A stretch of 64,000 bases of DNA, from positions 1 through 64,000 of the forward strand of contig JAURJT010000049.1 of assembly GCA_030832095.1 (NCBI GenBank). Reading direction: 5' to 3'. The DNA comes from Gammaproteobacteria bacterium. Its GTDB lineage: Bacteria; Pseudomonadota; Gammaproteobacteria; Burkholderiales; Burkholderiaceae_B. Below are positions 1 to 10,076 of this stretch, piece by piece; the first letter of the stretch is position 1, and each line of letters begins with the position of its first letter. The position numbers and the translations under genes are program-made. Under the pieces are notes generated by a model. It did not search any database. It was not told where the DNA came from and saw nothing but the letters and a program-made list of their open reading frames with translations.

Positions 1-280
1 CAGGGCCGTGAGGGCACACAAAAAAAGCATCAATCGCACCAGCCAGTTGCCCCAACTCTTTGCGCAGCTTCTGATGAATGGCATTAAGTGCTGTGATGTC
101 GAACAAACCGCGTGCCAAACCCGATTGGTTTGAGGCGACTGCGATGGTGTAGCCAGCTTGATGCAGTCGTGCAATGGCCTGCAGGCTGCCCGGTAACGCA
201 ATCCATTCATCTGGATGCTTGATGTAGTCGGGGCTATCTTGATTGATCACACCGTCGCGATCCAGAATAATCAGCTTCAT
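1..280 (-). CDS. gmhB: D-glycero-beta-D-manno-heptose 1,7-bisphosphate 7-phosphatase, 3' part outside window
   Basis: The first 93 codons are present; the gene runs off the left edge. The protein starts [13 protein letters not shown], the HAD-superfamily motif I with the nucleophile Asp and acid/base Asp (DRD), followed by an SNQSG motif around residue 50 (HAD motif II region) typical of GmhB. GmhB removes the 7-phosphate of heptose bisphosphate in ADP-heptose synthesis for the LPS inner core, in the cytoplasm. Its ATG overlaps the glyS stop codon (ATGA, 4 bp), so it is probably translated from the glyQ-glyS message. The C-terminal motifs, including the zinc-binding cysteines of the family, lie outside the window and cannot be checked. 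Confidence 0.9.
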   Translation of the reverse strand, partial: MKLIILDRDGVINQDSPDYIKHPDEWIALPGSLQAIARLHQAGYTIAVASNQSGLARGLFDITALNAIHQKLRKELGQLAGAIDAFFVCPHGP

Positions 281-2415
281 GCGGCCAGCCTTGAAATGTC
301 GGCCACTTGATTCATCAAGCCGTGAAGCTGAGCCAGTAGCGCTAGCCGGTTGTTGCGCACGGCAAGATCATCAGCCATGACCATGATGTCGTTAAAAAAC
401 GCATCAACCGGCGCGCGTGCCTGCGCGAGTGTCGCCATCGCTCCTTGGTAGTCGCCCGCATCGAGATGCTGTTGTGCAATCGGCTGCAGCTGGGCAATTG
501 TTTTTGCCAGTGCTTGCTCAGCGGGTTCAGTGAGCAGTGCCTGATTCAGAGGCTGAAGACCCGTTTCAGATTTTTTCAGTAGATTACCGATACGCTTATT
601 TGCGGCAGCCAAACTTGCGGCGTCTGGACCTTGCGCAAACGTGGCGGCAGCTTGCACACGTGCCAGTATTTGATGCAGAGGCGGCGCGATCGCCAGCACG
701 GCCTCGACGGCGTTGCGATCAAGCTGCGTGATTAACTGATTGCGCAGTCGCTCAATGATGAAGACTTGGACATCTGCCACTGTTGTCTGGGCGAGCGCTG
801 AGGGTTCAAAGGTGTCTGCGGCAGCTTGTAGCAGACCCTCGAGCGTTAAGGGCCCGTTTTGCTGGATCGGTAAAAAACCACCCGCAGTCAGTTGCTCAAA
901 CGCACTAATCAGACCTAAGGCAGCGCGGCGGAGGCCAAAAGGATCGCGCTCACCTGTCGGGGCTAAGCCGATCCCCCAGATGCCGACGAGTGTTTCAGCG
1001 CGCTCTGCCATAAACAGAATTGCAGCGGTCATATTTGCAGCGGTCACGGGCTGTTCAAGGCGAATTTTGTATTGTTCGACAAGCGCTTGTATCACTTGTT
1101 CGGGCTCGTGATCGGCGCGGGCGTAATACGAGCCCATGATGCCTTGCAGTTCAGGAAACTCGCCAACCATATTGGTGTTGAGATCGGCCTTGGCAAGCAT
1201 CGCCGCACGCACGGCGAGCGCGCTGTCTGCCTGTAAGGCGTTGGCTAACCACGCTGCGATCGTTTGTACGCGTGCCACGCGCTGCAACTGCGTACCGAGC
1301 TTGTTGTGATACACAATCGAAGCAAGCTGCGGCACCCGCTGATATAGAGGCGTTTTGCGGTCGGTATCGAAAAAGAATTGCGCATCTGCCAAACGCGGGC
1401 GCACCACCCGTTCGTTGCCTTGAATGATCGCCACAGGGTTGTCTGTGGGCATATTGCTGACAATCAGAAATTGATTGGTGAGCACGCCCGACGTTGGATT
1501 GAATAATGGAAAGTACTTTTGATTGAGACGCATGGTCAAAATCAGACATTCTTGCGGCACTTGCAAAAAACGCTCTTCAAAGGCACCGACATAGACGACT
1601 GGAGCCTCAACTAAGGCAGTCACTTCATCCAGTAGAGCCTGCACCGCGGGGTCTTGCCCAAGTGTCGCGTTCAGCTTTTGTGCTTCGGTTGCGAGCAACG
1701 CCGCGATTTTCGTGCGGCGCTCTGTGAATGATGCAATCACCTGACCAGTTTGTGCAAGCTGTTGCTCGTAGCTGTCAGCGCTGTCGATGCTGATCGCTGC
1801 AGGATGTAAAAAGCGATGACCGAAGGTGAGGCGCCCAGCTTGCAAGCCAAGCACGGTCGCTGGGATGACCTGCGTGTCAAACAGCGCGATCAAGGCGTGT
1901 GCGGGGCGTACGAACTTTACCGAGGTGACGCCATCGGCCAATTGATATTTCATGACCTTCGGTATCGGCAAGGCTGCGATCGAGGCTTCGATCGCAGTTT
2001 GTAGCACCTCGGTTAAGACGGCACCTGGTGCAGTACCTCGCGCCACCAGATACTCTTGTTTGCCATCTGATTCTCGCTCGAGTGCGCTGATGGGCATGTC
2101 TGCCCAACCCTTGGCTGCCAATTTTTTTTGCAGAGCTGGCGTTGCCAGGCCCTGAGCGTCAAGCCCCACTTTCACTGGCATCAGCTTTTCAACGAAACTT
2201 TGCTCGGGTGCGAGCGCCAGCACCTGTGACAAGCGAACCGCCACGCGGCGCGGTGAAGCGAATGACGTTGTCGTACTGCTGCTCACGACCAGGCCTTGAG
2301 CGTGTAGCGCGTCGTGGATGCCCTGAGCAAAGGCCTGACCCAGTTTGGGCAAGGCTTTTGGTGGAAGCTCTTCGGTAAAGAGCTCGATCAACAGGGGCTT
2401 GCTAGTTTGCGTCAT
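277..2415 (-). CDS. glyS: Glycyl-tRNA synthetase beta subunit
   Basis: 712 residues, close to the usual length of about 690-720. The N-terminus carries the family signature [15 protein letters not shown]. This is the beta chain of the alpha2-beta2 bacterial GlyRS; it supplies tRNA-binding and C-terminal anticodon-binding regions and is needed with GlyQ to charge tRNA-Gly. The gene overlaps glyQ upstream by 4 bp (ATGA) and gmhB downstream by 4 bp, so the three are translationally coupled. A tRNA-Gly(GCC) gene, a substrate, is also in this window near 18.1 kb. Identification is secure from the overall sequence and the gene pair. Confidence 0.97.
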   Translation of the reverse strand: MTQTSKPLLIELFTEELPPKALPKLGQAFAQGIHDALHAQGLVVSSSTTTSFASPRRVAVRLSQVLALAPEQSFVEKLMPVKVGLDAQGLATPALQKKLAAKGWADMPISALERESDGKQEYLVARGTAPGAVLTEVLQTAIEASIAALPIPKVMKYQLADGVTSVKFVRPAHALIALFDTQVIPATVLGLQAGRLTFGHRFLHPAAISIDSADSYEQQLAQTGQVIASFTERRTKIAALLATEAQKLNATLGQDPAVQALLDEVTALVEAPVVYVGAFEERFLQVPQECLILTMRLNQKYFPLFNPTSGVLTNQFLIVSNMPTDNPVAIIQGNERVVRPRLADAQFFFDTDRKTPLYQRVPQLASIVYHNKLGTQLQRVARVQTIAAWLANALQADSALAVRAAMLAKADLNTNMVGEFPELQGIMGSYYARADHEPEQVIQALVEQYKIRLEQPVTAANMTAAILFMAERAETLVGIWGIGLAPTGERDPFGLRRAALGLISAFEQLTAGGFLPIQQNGPLTLEGLLQAAADTFEPSALAQTTVADVQVFIIERLRNQLITQLDRNAVEAVLAIAPPLHQILARVQAAATFAQGPDAASLAAANKRIGNLLKKSETGLQPLNQALLTEPAEQALAKTIAQLQPIAQQHLDAGDYQGAMATLAQARAPVDAFFNDIMVMADDLAVRNNRLALLAQLHGLMNQVADISRLAA

Positions 2416-3338
2416 GGTTGCACCCCTTTGTCAGTGCTGCGAGGGGTTGCACTGGCACTGCTCAACATGGGAAACCCCAGTTGCTCGCGCGAGTCGTAAT
2501 ACGCTTGCGCGACGGCACGAGACAGGTTGCGGATACGTCCGATATAAGCGGCGCGCTCAGTGACGCTAATGGCGCCACGCGCATCTAACATGTTGAAGGT
2601 GTGCGCGGCCTTGAGCGTCGCCTCATAGGCTGGCAACGCAAGCGGGATGTCAATCAGGCGCTTGGCGTTGGTTTCGTGATCGGTGAAGTGCCTAAACAGC
2701 ATCTCAGCATCAGAATGTTCAAAGTTGTAGGTCGATTGTTCGACCTCATTTTGATGAAAGACGTCGCGGTAGAGTACCGAGCCTTTTGGCCCAGTTGTCC
2801 AGACCAAGTCGTAGACACTTTCAACGCCTTGCAGGTACATAGCTAAGCGTTCTAACCCGTAGGTGATTTCACCCGTAGTGGGCGTGCAGTCTAAACCGCC
2901 AACTTGTTGAAAGTAGGTAAATTGCGTGACTTCCATGCCGTTGAGCCAAACTTCCCAGCCCAGACCCCAAGCCCCCAGTGTTGGATTCTCCCAATCGTCT
3001 TCAACAAAGCGGATGTCATGTTCTGTTGGACGGATACCCAGCGCTTCAAGTGAGCCAATATACAAATCCAGAATATCGGGCGGTGCAGGCTTAAGTACAA
3101 CTTGGTACTGATAGTAGTGCTGTAACCGGTTAGGGTTCTCGCCGTAGCGCCCGTCTTTCGGACGTCGTGACGGTTGCACATAGGCAGCTCGCCAGGGCTC
3201 TGGCCCAATGGCACGCAAAAAGGTCGCCGTGTGTGAGGTGCCTGCGCCTACCTCCATATCGTAGGGTTGGAGCAGGGCACAGCCCTGATGATCCCAGTAC
3301 TCTTGCAGGCGCAGAATAATTTGCTGAAAAGTGAGCAT
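2412..3338 (-). CDS. glyQ: Glycyl-tRNA synthetase alpha subunit
   Basis: 308 residues, normal for the family. It holds the class II aminoacyl-tRNA synthetase catalytic core: [17 protein letters not shown] at residues 4-20, then the conserved [13 protein letters not shown]-like segment (here [13 protein letters not shown]), [20 protein letters not shown] near residue 55-74, and a C-terminal class II motif region. It activates glycine with ATP and, with GlyS, charges tRNA-Gly. It is first in the glyQ-glyS-gmhB run. The 167 bp upstream separates it from the divergently read crotonase; I see no T-box-like leader there. Confidence 0.97.
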   Translation of the reverse strand: MLTFQQIILRLQEYWDHQGCALLQPYDMEVGAGTSHTATFLRAIGPEPWRAAYVQPSRRPKDGRYGENPNRLQHYYQYQVVLKPAPPDILDLYIGSLEALGIRPTEHDIRFVEDDWENPTLGAWGLGWEVWLNGMEVTQFTYFQQVGGLDCTPTTGEITYGLERLAMYLQGVESVYDLVWTTGPKGSVLYRDVFHQNEVEQSTYNFEHSDAEMLFRHFTDHETNAKRLIDIPLALPAYEATLKAAHTFNMLDARGAISVTERAAYIGRIRNLSRAVAQAYYDSREQLGFPMLSSASATPRSTDKGVQP

Positions 3339-3505
3339 GTAGGTATGAAGGTGGCGATGGCTATTTAATCAATCATTTTACCGTGGGGCAGGCTCGGTGG
3401 GTGGCGAGGCGCCAGCGGGGGGCATGATTTGGCCCGAAGATCAGGTACCCAACCGAGTTCGGCGAACGAATCGCCTATGATTCAGGGTACGTCAAAGGAG
3501 TCAGT

Positions 3506-4273
3506 ATGTCAGTGTTGGTAGATGTCGAATATCTGGATGGAATTCAAATCATTACGATTAATCGCCCTGAGGCGCGCAACGCGATTAGTGCTGAGACTGC
3601 GCATCAGATGTCGGCAGCCTTCGATGAGCTCGATGCGCGCGACGATATTCGTATCGGGATCTTGACGGGGGCGGGTGCAACCTTTAGTTCGGGCATGGAT
3701 TTAAAAGATTTTGCGCAGACGCGTAAGCGTGCACTGGTTGAGGGCAAGGGTTTTGGCGGCTTGAATGAGGCGCCCCCGAAAAAGCCCCTGATCGCCGCCG
3801 TTGAGGGCTACGCTGTGGCCGGTGGGTTTGAGATGGTACTGGCGTGTGATCTGGTGGTAGCGGCCAATAACGCCATGTTTGGTCTGCCAGAGGTGAAACG
3901 GGGCTTGGTGGCGGGTTCGGGTGGTTTGTTGCGTCTGCCGCGTCAACTCCCGTATCACATTGCAATGGAGATCATTTTGACGGGCGATATGCTGCCAGCG
4001 CCGCGTGCCCACCAATATGGTTTGGTGAACGTGTTGACCGACCCCGGGCAGGCGCTCGCCGAGGCCATTAAACTCGCGCAAAGAATCTGCGAAAATGGTC
4101 CTTTGGCAGTGCAAACCTCTAAAAGTGTAGTCAATCAGGGGGGCGACTTTGCCGCTGATGAAATGTTTGACCTGCAACGCCCGTTGATTCATCACATTTT
4201 CATGTCGGATGACGCCAAAGAGGGTGCAACCGCCTTTGCGCAAAAGCGTAAACCGGTGTGGCAGGGCAAATAA
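3506..4273 (+). CDS. Crotonase / enoyl-CoA hydratase family protein
   Basis: 255 residues, the usual length of a single-domain crotonase. Two glutamates at the positions of the hydratase catalytic pair are present, E109 in GGFEMVLACD and E129 in GLPEVKRG, so a true hydratase activity on an acyl-CoA is plausible. An oxyanion-hole segment SSGMDLKDF lies near residue 61-69. The substrate cannot be read from sequence; members act in fatty-acid or aromatic acyl-CoA breakdown. An AAAGGAG ribosome-binding site lies a few bases upstream of the ATG. No acyl-CoA dehydrogenase, ligase or thiolase gene is adjacent, so the context gives no pathway. Confidence 0.9.
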   Translation: MSVLVDVEYLDGIQIITINRPEARNAISAETAHQMSAAFDELDARDDIRIGILTGAGATFSSGMDLKDFAQTRKRALVEGKGFGGLNEAPPKKPLIAAVEGYAVAGGFEMVLACDLVVAANNAMFGLPEVKRGLVAGSGGLLRLPRQLPYHIAMEIILTGDMLPAPRAHQYGLVNVLTDPGQALAEAIKLAQRICENGPLAVQTSKSVVNQGGDFAADEMFDLQRPLIHHIFMSDDAKEGATAFAQKRKPVWQGK

Positions 4274-4402
4274 GGGTTTTGTAAAAGGTTGTGCAGGCTG
4301 ACTGGGTCGGTACGTTCATCGCATCACCAGTGTTTTTGTATTAGAACGCGTTCAGTGTTTTGTTTAATTTTTGATTAGCTCCTTTTCTTAGCGGGTACCT
4401 CT

Positions 4403-5926
4403 ATGTCAGTCATTATTCAAGAAGAAGATTTCGTCTCGTCTATCGCCGATGCGATTCAGTTCATCAGCTATTACCATCCGGCTGATTACATCAAGCATCT
4501 AGCTCGTGCGTACGAGCGTGAAGAAAGCCCGGCCTCTAAAGATGCGATGGCGCAGATTTTGACGAACTCGCGCATGAGCGCAGAGGGTCGTCGTCCGATT
4601 TGCCAAGACACCGGTATCGTTAATGTCTTCTTAAAAATTGGTATGGATGTTCGTTTCAATACCAAGAAAAATATTCAAGAATTATGTGATGAGGGCGTGC
4701 GTCGCGGCTACCTCAATCCAGAAAATCCTTTGCGCGCCTCGGTTTTGGATGACCCAATCTTTTTGCGCAAAAACACCAAAGACAACACCCCCTGTATTGT
4801 CAGCGTAGAGTTGGTGCAAGGCGATAAGGTAGACGTACAAGTGGCGTCTAAGGGTGGTGGTTCTGAAAATAAGTCCAAGTTAGCGATGTTGAATCCTAAC
4901 GACTCCATCGTTGACTGGGTGTTAAAGACAGTGCCCACGATGGGTGCGGGTTGGTGTCCGCCAGGCATGTTGGGGATTGGTGTTGGCGGTACGGCCGAGA
5001 AGGCTGTGTTGATGGCCAAACAAGCGCTGATGGACGATCTCGATATGTACGAGCTGCTAGAGCGTGGGCCAAGCAACAAAATAGAAGAGTTGCGTATAGA
5101 GCTGTATCAAAAGGTAAACGGCTTAGGCATTGGTGCGCAGGGCTTGGGTGGTTTGACAACAGTCCTTGACGTAAAAATCAAAACGTTTGCCACACACGCA
5201 GCGTCGTTTCCTGTGGCAATGATTCCGAACTGTGCGGCCACACGTCATGCGCACTTTGAGTTAGACGGCTCGGGCCCTGCACACTTGCATCGCCCTTCGT
5301 TGTCTGACTGGCCTGATGTCAACTGGGCACCAAATTACAAATCGTCGCGTCAAGTTGATTTAAACAAACTCACGCCTGAAGAAGTCGCGAGTTGGAAACC
5401 AGGCCAGACCTTATTGCTCAACGGCAAAATGCTGACGGGCCGCGACGCGGCGCACAAGCGTATTCAAGACATGTTGGCGAAAGGTGAAAAATTGCCTGTC
5501 GATTTTCGTGGCAAGGCGATTTACTACGTTGGTCCTGTGGATCCTGTCGGTGATGAAGTGGTTGGCCCCGCAGGTCCAACGACCTCGACACGCATGGACA
5601 AGTTCACCGACATGATGCTCGAGCAAACTGGCTTGGCGGTGATGATTGGTAAATCCGAGCGCGGTGATGCAACGATCGAATCGATTCGTAAGCACAAGTC
5701 TGCGTATTTGATGGCCGTGGGTGGTGCGGCGTATTTGGTGTCAAAAGCGATCAAGGCTGCTAAGGTGGTTGGCTTCGCTGATCTGGGGATGGAAGCCATC
5801 TATGAGTTTGATGTGGTGGATATGCCCGTGACTGTGGCGGTCGATTCAAATGGTGTTTCGGTGCATACGACGGGGCCAAAAGAGTGGTCGGCGCGGATTG
5901 CTGGGATTCCGGTGGTAGTGAAGTAG
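4403..5926 (+). CDS. fumA: Class I fumarate hydratase, [4Fe-4S] type
   Basis: 507 residues, the normal length of iron-sulfur (class I) fumarases, with N-terminal alpha and C-terminal beta domains in one chain. PICQDTG near residue 66-71 provides a cluster cysteine, PNCAATRH near residue 275 another, and GPAGPTTSTRMD in the beta domain is a strong class I signature. It interconverts fumarate and malate in the TCA cycle; the labile cluster makes it oxygen sensitive. It stands alone, 129 bp after the crotonase, and converges on fhs across a repeat-like intergenic element. The tartrate dehydratase subfamily is a relative, but the full fused length and the motifs favour fumarase. Confidence 0.93.
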   Translation: MSVIIQEEDFVSSIADAIQFISYYHPADYIKHLARAYEREESPASKDAMAQILTNSRMSAEGRRPICQDTGIVNVFLKIGMDVRFNTKKNIQELCDEGVRRGYLNPENPLRASVLDDPIFLRKNTKDNTPCIVSVELVQGDKVDVQVASKGGGSENKSKLAMLNPNDSIVDWVLKTVPTMGAGWCPPGMLGIGVGGTAEKAVLMAKQALMDDLDMYELLERGPSNKIEELRIELYQKVNGLGIGAQGLGGLTTVLDVKIKTFATHAASFPVAMIPNCAATRHAHFELDGSGPAHLHRPSLSDWPDVNWAPNYKSSRQVDLNKLTPEEVASWKPGQTLLLNGKMLTGRDAAHKRIQDMLAKGEKLPVDFRGKAIYYVGPVDPVGDEVVGPAGPTTSTRMDKFTDMMLEQTGLAVMIGKSERGDATIESIRKHKSAYLMAVGGAAYLVSKAIKAAKVVGFADLGMEAIYEFDVVDMPVTVAVDSNGVSVHTTGPKEWSARIAGIPVVVK

Positions 5927-5959
5927 GACTTTACTTCGGGGGGCTTCGGGCTCGGTAGC

Positions 5960-6157
5960 CTTTTCTGGCGCTGGGCGGGTGGCTGTGGCCGGCTGACCGA
6001 GTCGGTCTGCTGCGCAGACTCCCCTCCGATTTTTTGTCTTGGCGGCGGCGGCCCAAACTCGCTTCGCTCAAACAAGGGCCGCCTTCATCCGCCAATCCTG
6101 CAAAATCCTCGGCGCCTCAAACATCCGGCCACAGCCACCCGCCCAGCACCAGAAAAG
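5960..6157. repeat. 198-bp repeat-like element with 33-bp inverted ends
   Basis: The ends at 5960-5992 and 6125-6157 are inverted repeats of 33 bp with 32 matches (seen directly). Inside are a second perfect hairpin with arms GGCGGCCC at 6047-6054 and GGGCCGCC at 6076-6083, and a small one with arms GTCTGC/GCAGAC at 6005-6019. The element fills most of the gap between the converging fumarase and fhs genes. No flanking target duplication is visible. It resembles a REP/BIME composite or a small non-autonomous element; it may also terminate both transcripts. Copy number elsewhere in the genome cannot be seen from here. Confidence 0.7.
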
Positions 6158-6183
6158 TCAGGGCACAAAGAACACCCCAAAAC

Positions 6184-7857
6184 TCAAGACAACCCAGTAA
6201 TCTGCCCCGCATCATTCACATCAATCCCATTCGCCGCAGGTACAGCCGGCAGGCCTGGCATGGTCATGATGTCGCCACACACCATCACCACAAAGCCTGC
6301 ACCGGCAGATAGCCTGACTTCGCGAATCGTCAGCACATGACCGCTCGGCGCGCCTCGTAATTTGGCATCAGTCGAAAACGAATATTGCGTCTTCGCAATA
6401 CACACCGGTAGATCACCATAGCCGTCGCTTTGAAGCTGCGCGATTTGCGCGCGCACTTTTGCGTCGGCTGTGATACTTGCCGCGCCGTAGGTCTTGGTTG
6501 CAATGGCTTGCACTTTGTTCCACAGCGAGTCTGAGTCTTGGTACAAAAACTTAAAGTGATTCGGCTGTTCGCAGAGTTTGACGACAGCGTGTGCTAAGTC
6601 AGCTGCGCCTGCGCCGCCCTGTGCCCAATGCTTGGCGAGCACCACTTCAACACCAAGGGCCGCTGTGGTCGCTTGTAGCAGAGCGATTTCGGCGGGGGTG
6701 TCTTCTGTGCGATGGTTGATGGCCACGACGCAAGGTAATCCAAAATTCTGCGTAATGTTATGAATGTGGCGCTCAAGGTTAACGAGCCCAGCGCGCAGTG
6801 CGTCAAGGTTTTCGGTACCCACGTCTTTGACTTCGACGCCACCGTGATACTTCAGCGCTCGCACAGTTGCGACTAAGACGACTGCTGAAGGCGTGAGCCC
6901 AGCTTTGCGGCATTTGATATCAAAGAATTTTTCTGCGCCTAGGTCTGCACCAAAGCCTGCTTCGGTGACGACGTAATCCGCTAGTTTTAAAGCGGTCGCT
7001 GTCGCCAGTACCGTGTTGCAACCATGTGCAATGTTGGCAAAGGGGCCGCCGTGCACGATCGCAGGATTGTTTTCAAGTGTCTGTACAAGGTTTGGAGCGA
7101 GCGCTTCTTTTAAGAGTGCAGTCATTGCTCCTTGCGCTTGCAAATCACGCGCCAAAATTGGTTTGCCGGTCAGCGAGTAGCCGATGACGATATTGCCTAA
7201 GCGCTCTTTCAAATCTTTTAAATTTTTGACCAGGCAAAAGATTGCCATGATCTCTGAGGCTACAACGATATCGAAATGGTCTTCGCGCGGAAATCCGTTC
7301 GCAGTCCCGCCCAAGCCCACCACGATGTTTCGTAGCGCACGGTCATTTAAGTCAACGACGCGCCGCCAGTTCACACGACGGACATCGATGCCGAGTTTAT
7401 TGCCGTGATGAATGTGATTGTCGATCAGCGCAGCCAGCAGGTTGTTAGCCAGAGCGATTGCATTGAAATCGCCCGTGAAATGTAAATTGATGTCTTCCAT
7501 CGGCACGATTTGCGCCATGCCGCCGCCCGCAGCGCCCCCCTTCATGCCAAAGACAGGGCCCAAAGACGGCTCGCGCAAACACATGATGGCGCGCTTGCCA
7601 ATATGATTCAGGGCATCGCCCAGACCAACGGTGGTGGTGGTTTTGCCTTCGCCCGCTGGAGTCGGCGAAATGGCGGTGACCAGCACTAGCTTGCCGTTGG
7701 GTCGTGAGGCGAGCGTGTCAATGTACTCAAGCGAAAGCTTGGCCTTGAAACGCCCGTAGGGTTCTAGCTGCTCTGTGGGGATTCCAAGTCGGTCCGTCGC
7801 GAGTTCGAGAATTGGGCGTTTATTCGCGGCCTGAGCGATTTCAAGGTCACTGCGCAT
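6184..7857 (-). CDS. fhs: Formate-tetrahydrofolate ligase
   Basis: 557 residues, the standard length for bacterial Fhs. The ATP-binding P-loop motif [18 protein letters not shown] lies near residue 66-83, and [18 protein letters not shown] near residue 96-113 is a family signature. It makes 10-formyl-THF from formate, THF and ATP, feeding purine synthesis or running in reverse to dispose of formyl groups. The gene is monocistronic, reading away from the divergent iclR gene (169 bp between starts) and ending at the repeat-like element. It uses the first ATG; the N-terminus [11 protein letters not shown] is typical of the family. Confidence 0.96.
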   Translation of the reverse strand: MRSDLEIAQAANKRPILELATDRLGIPTEQLEPYGRFKAKLSLEYIDTLASRPNGKLVLVTAISPTPAGEGKTTTTVGLGDALNHIGKRAIMCLREPSLGPVFGMKGGAAGGGMAQIVPMEDINLHFTGDFNAIALANNLLAALIDNHIHHGNKLGIDVRRVNWRRVVDLNDRALRNIVVGLGGTANGFPREDHFDIVVASEIMAIFCLVKNLKDLKERLGNIVIGYSLTGKPILARDLQAQGAMTALLKEALAPNLVQTLENNPAIVHGGPFANIAHGCNTVLATATALKLADYVVTEAGFGADLGAEKFFDIKCRKAGLTPSAVVLVATVRALKYHGGVEVKDVGTENLDALRAGLVNLERHIHNITQNFGLPCVVAINHRTEDTPAEIALLQATTAALGVEVVLAKHWAQGGAGAADLAHAVVKLCEQPNHFKFLYQDSDSLWNKVQAIATKTYGAASITADAKVRAQIAQLQSDGYGDLPVCIAKTQYSFSTDAKLRGAPSGHVLTIREVRLSAGAGFVVMVCGDIMTMPGLPAVPAANGIDVNDAGQITGLS

Positions 7858-7998
7858 GTCAAAGGGATCCGGCGATGAGTATGAGTTGTCGAGGGCTTGA
7901 TATTACTTGCGCCAAGTCACGCTGTAATCAAAAAGACATGAAAACCCTGAGAATTCAAGCCAGACTTGTTTCAATCGAGATTTTCTATCACCAGGCCA

Positions 7999-8012
7999 TG
8001 AAAAATTTTTCA
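7999..8012. promoter_or_regulatory. Candidate IclR-type operator
   Basis: TGAAAAATTTTTCA is a perfect 14-bp palindrome 14 bp before the iclR start and within the fhs-iclR divergent region. IclR-family regulators such as IclR and KdgR bind short palindromes with TGRAA...TTYCA ends, so this fits autoregulation. The assignment is inferred from position and form. Confidence 0.5.
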
Positions 8013-8026
8013 CGATATGGGATAGA

Positions 8027-8896
8027 ATGAATGTTGCATCGCGCCAAATTGCGTTCGTTCAGGCTATCTTTACCTTCAATATGCTTCGTCACGTTTCATC
8101 TTTGGCCCCAGTGCCCACGCAACCATCGTCTGACTCCATGGAGATGGCGATCCAGGTGCTAGGGCGCGCCACGCAACTGCTAGATGCGTTGGCGGCGCAG
8201 CCCGATCCAGTTGCTTTAAAAGATTTGGCAAAAACAACAGGGCTTCATACATCAACCGCACATCGTATTTTGAGTGATTTGGTGATTGGGCGGTATGTTG
8301 ATCGGGTCGACAACGGGTTGTATCAACTCGGCATGCGCTTGCTTGAGTTGGGGTCTTTGGTGAAAGGGCGTTTGAACGTTCGCGAAGCGGCCCACGAGGC
8401 CATGCACGCCCTACACCGCTTGACTGGGCAAACTGTCAATTTATCGGTACAGCAGGGAGACGAAATTATTTACATCGACCGCGCCTGGAGCGAACGCTCG
8501 GGTATGCAAGTGGTACGAGCAATTGGTGGTCGTGCGCCGTTGCACTTGACCTCAAATGGTAAGTTGTTTCTTTCGGCGGCAGATGTTCGGCAGGTCCGAA
8601 CTTACGCTACGAGAACGAGCCTCGCAGCAAGCACTGCAAATAGCATCACGACACTCGAAAAACTCGAGCAAGAATTATTGTTAGTACGCCAGCTTGGTTA
8701 TGCCCGAGATAACGAAGAACTTGAACTAGGTGTCCGTTGTATCGCCGCCGGAATCTACGACGATACGGGCAAACTAGTCGCAGGGCTATCGATTTCAGCA
8801 CCATCGGGGCGTTTGCAAGACGCCTGGATCCCCCAGTTAGTCGCCACTGCCGGCAGCATTTCTGAGGCGCTTGGCTATGAAGCCAGCGGCGCCTAG
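8027..8896 (+). CDS. IclR family transcriptional regulator
   Basis: 289 residues from the first ATG. An N-terminal winged helix-turn-helix (around residues 40-105, with LKDLAKTTGLHTSTAHRILS as recognition helix) is followed by the IclR effector-binding domain (about 120-285), containing GRAPLHLTSNGK and GVRCIAAGIYD. The first 36 residues before MEMAIQVLGRA are longer than usual, so starts at 8081 or 8138 are possible; a weak GGGA lies 4 bp before 8027 and the other two lack a ribosome-binding site. It converges with a Bug binding-protein gene, a common pairing in Alcaligenaceae, and may control that gene, itself or fhs. Effector unknown. Confidence 0.92.
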   Translation: MNVASRQIAFVQAIFTFNMLRHVSSLAPVPTQPSSDSMEMAIQVLGRATQLLDALAAQPDPVALKDLAKTTGLHTSTAHRILSDLVIGRYVDRVDNGLYQLGMRLLELGSLVKGRLNVREAAHEAMHALHRLTGQTVNLSVQQGDEIIYIDRAWSERSGMQVVRAIGGRAPLHLTSNGKLFLSAADVRQVRTYATRTSLAASTANSITTLEKLEQELLLVRQLGYARDNEELELGVRCIAAGIYDDTGKLVAGLSISAPSGRLQDAWIPQLVATAGSISEALGYEASGA

Positions 8897-8918
8897 GCTA
8901 AGTCAGACTGCAACGCCG

Positions 8919-9941
8919 CTACTTTAACGTGATGCCGCGTTCTTTGACGAGCGCGCCCCAGCGCTTGACCTCGAGTTCGATCAGTTGGGCGAAGGCTTCG
9001 GGTGAATCTTTGGCTGGCGTCAAGCCATCGGTGGCGAGTTGCTCGGCGGTCGCTGGGTCACTGAGCACTTCAATGACGGCTTTGTTTAATTTGTCGACAA
9101 TTCCCTTGGGGATACCCTTGGGGCCAATCAGACCGTGCCAGACGGCAACGTCAAAGTCTGGATACCCCGACTCGATCACTGTCGGCAAGTCGGGCAGAGC
9201 AGCGAGCCGCTCTTTCGTGGTGACCGCCAAGCCTTGCAGTTTGCCTGACTTGACGTGCGGTACTGTTGAGGCCACCGTGCCAAACATAAACTGAACAGTG
9301 CCAGAGATCGTGTCGGTTAAAGCTGGAGAGGTGCCTTTGTAGGGAATATGAAGAGCTTGGACACCGGCAGCGCTTAAGAAATATTCTGTTGCAATGTGAG
9401 TGATGCTGCCGCTACCTGACGAGGCGTAGGCTAGTTTGCCCGGTTCTTGTTTTGCACGCTCAACCAGTTCTTTGAGGGTCTTGATTTGTGTACCGGGGTT
9501 GGTGGCGATCACGAAGGGGCCGCTCGCTAGGCGAGCAACTGCTGTAATGTCTTTAACTGGATCAAAAGGTAACTGATAGAGGTTGGCGTTGACTGTGTAG
9601 CTTGTGGCAGCTAAAAACAGCGTGTAACCATCACCGGCAGAGCGCAGTGCGACTTCAGCGCCCAAATTACCCCCCGCGCCGGGCCGATTTTCAACATAGA
9701 CAGTTTGTCCGAGTTTTGGGGTGAGGCGTTGCGCCACAATTCGCGCAATGAAGTCTGAGCCGCCACCTGGGGCAAAGCCGACAACGATTTTGATTGACTT
9801 GGTTGGGTACTCGGCCGCGCTTTGCGTGGCTTGGGCATGGGCAAGAGGCGCCACGCAGAGCTGTGTGCTCAAAACGGCAGCGGCGCAAAGCAGGCGTCTG
9901 AGATAGGCAGATTGAGAGAGTTTACCGAGATGAGCCATCAT
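8919..9941 (-). CDS. Bug/TctC family tripartite tricarboxylate receptor
   Basis: 340 residues from ATG 9941, chosen over an upstream ATG (10028) because AAGGA lies 6 bp before it and a signal peptide follows directly (RRLLCAAAVLSTQLC...AHA). The mature protein begins YPTKSIKIVVGFAPGGGSDF, the conserved beta1 and GG-x-x-D ligand loop of Bug proteins, and has YKGTSPALTD and a C-terminal WGALVKERG. These are periplasmic binding proteins for carboxylates and other small acids. No TctA/TctB membrane genes are nearby, so it is an orphan receptor that may share a transporter or act in sensing. It converges with the iclR gene. Confidence 0.93.
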   Translation of the reverse strand: MMAHLGKLSQSAYLRRLLCAAAVLSTQLCVAPLAHAQATQSAAEYPTKSIKIVVGFAPGGGSDFIARIVAQRLTPKLGQTVYVENRPGAGGNLGAEVALRSAGDGYTLFLAATSYTVNANLYQLPFDPVKDITAVARLASGPFVIATNPGTQIKTLKELVERAKQEPGKLAYASSGSGSITHIATEYFLSAAGVQALHIPYKGTSPALTDTISGTVQFMFGTVASTVPHVKSGKLQGLAVTTKERLAALPDLPTVIESGYPDFDVAVWHGLIGPKGIPKGIVDKLNKAVIEVLSDPATAEQLATDGLTPAKDSPEAFAQLIELEVKRWGALVKERGITLK

Positions 9942-10035
9942 GTAGATTCCTTGAGTCAATGGTAGGCAGTCTAGGGGAGAAGTGCGCCAAAGTCGATCAA
10001 TTTGTTGTATTTTGGTGCGTTGCAACAAAAAATTG

Positions 10036-10063
10036 TTGACAGATAAGTGGGATTGCTTAAAAT
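10036..10063 (+). promoter_or_regulatory. Probable sigma-70 promoter of the phasin gene
   Basis: TTGACA at 10036-10041 (perfect -35) and TAAAAT at 10058-10063 (-10), separated by 16 bp, stand 62 bp before the phasin ATG. A strong promoter suits an abundant granule protein. Inferred from sequence match only. Confidence 0.65.
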
Positions 10064-10076
10064 GACACTTGTGCAG

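Noticed and set aside
4708-5079. Long opposite-strand ORF inside the fumarase gene, and many like it elsewhere
   Set aside because: These are antisense shadows of well-supported genes, with no independent start signal or family match.
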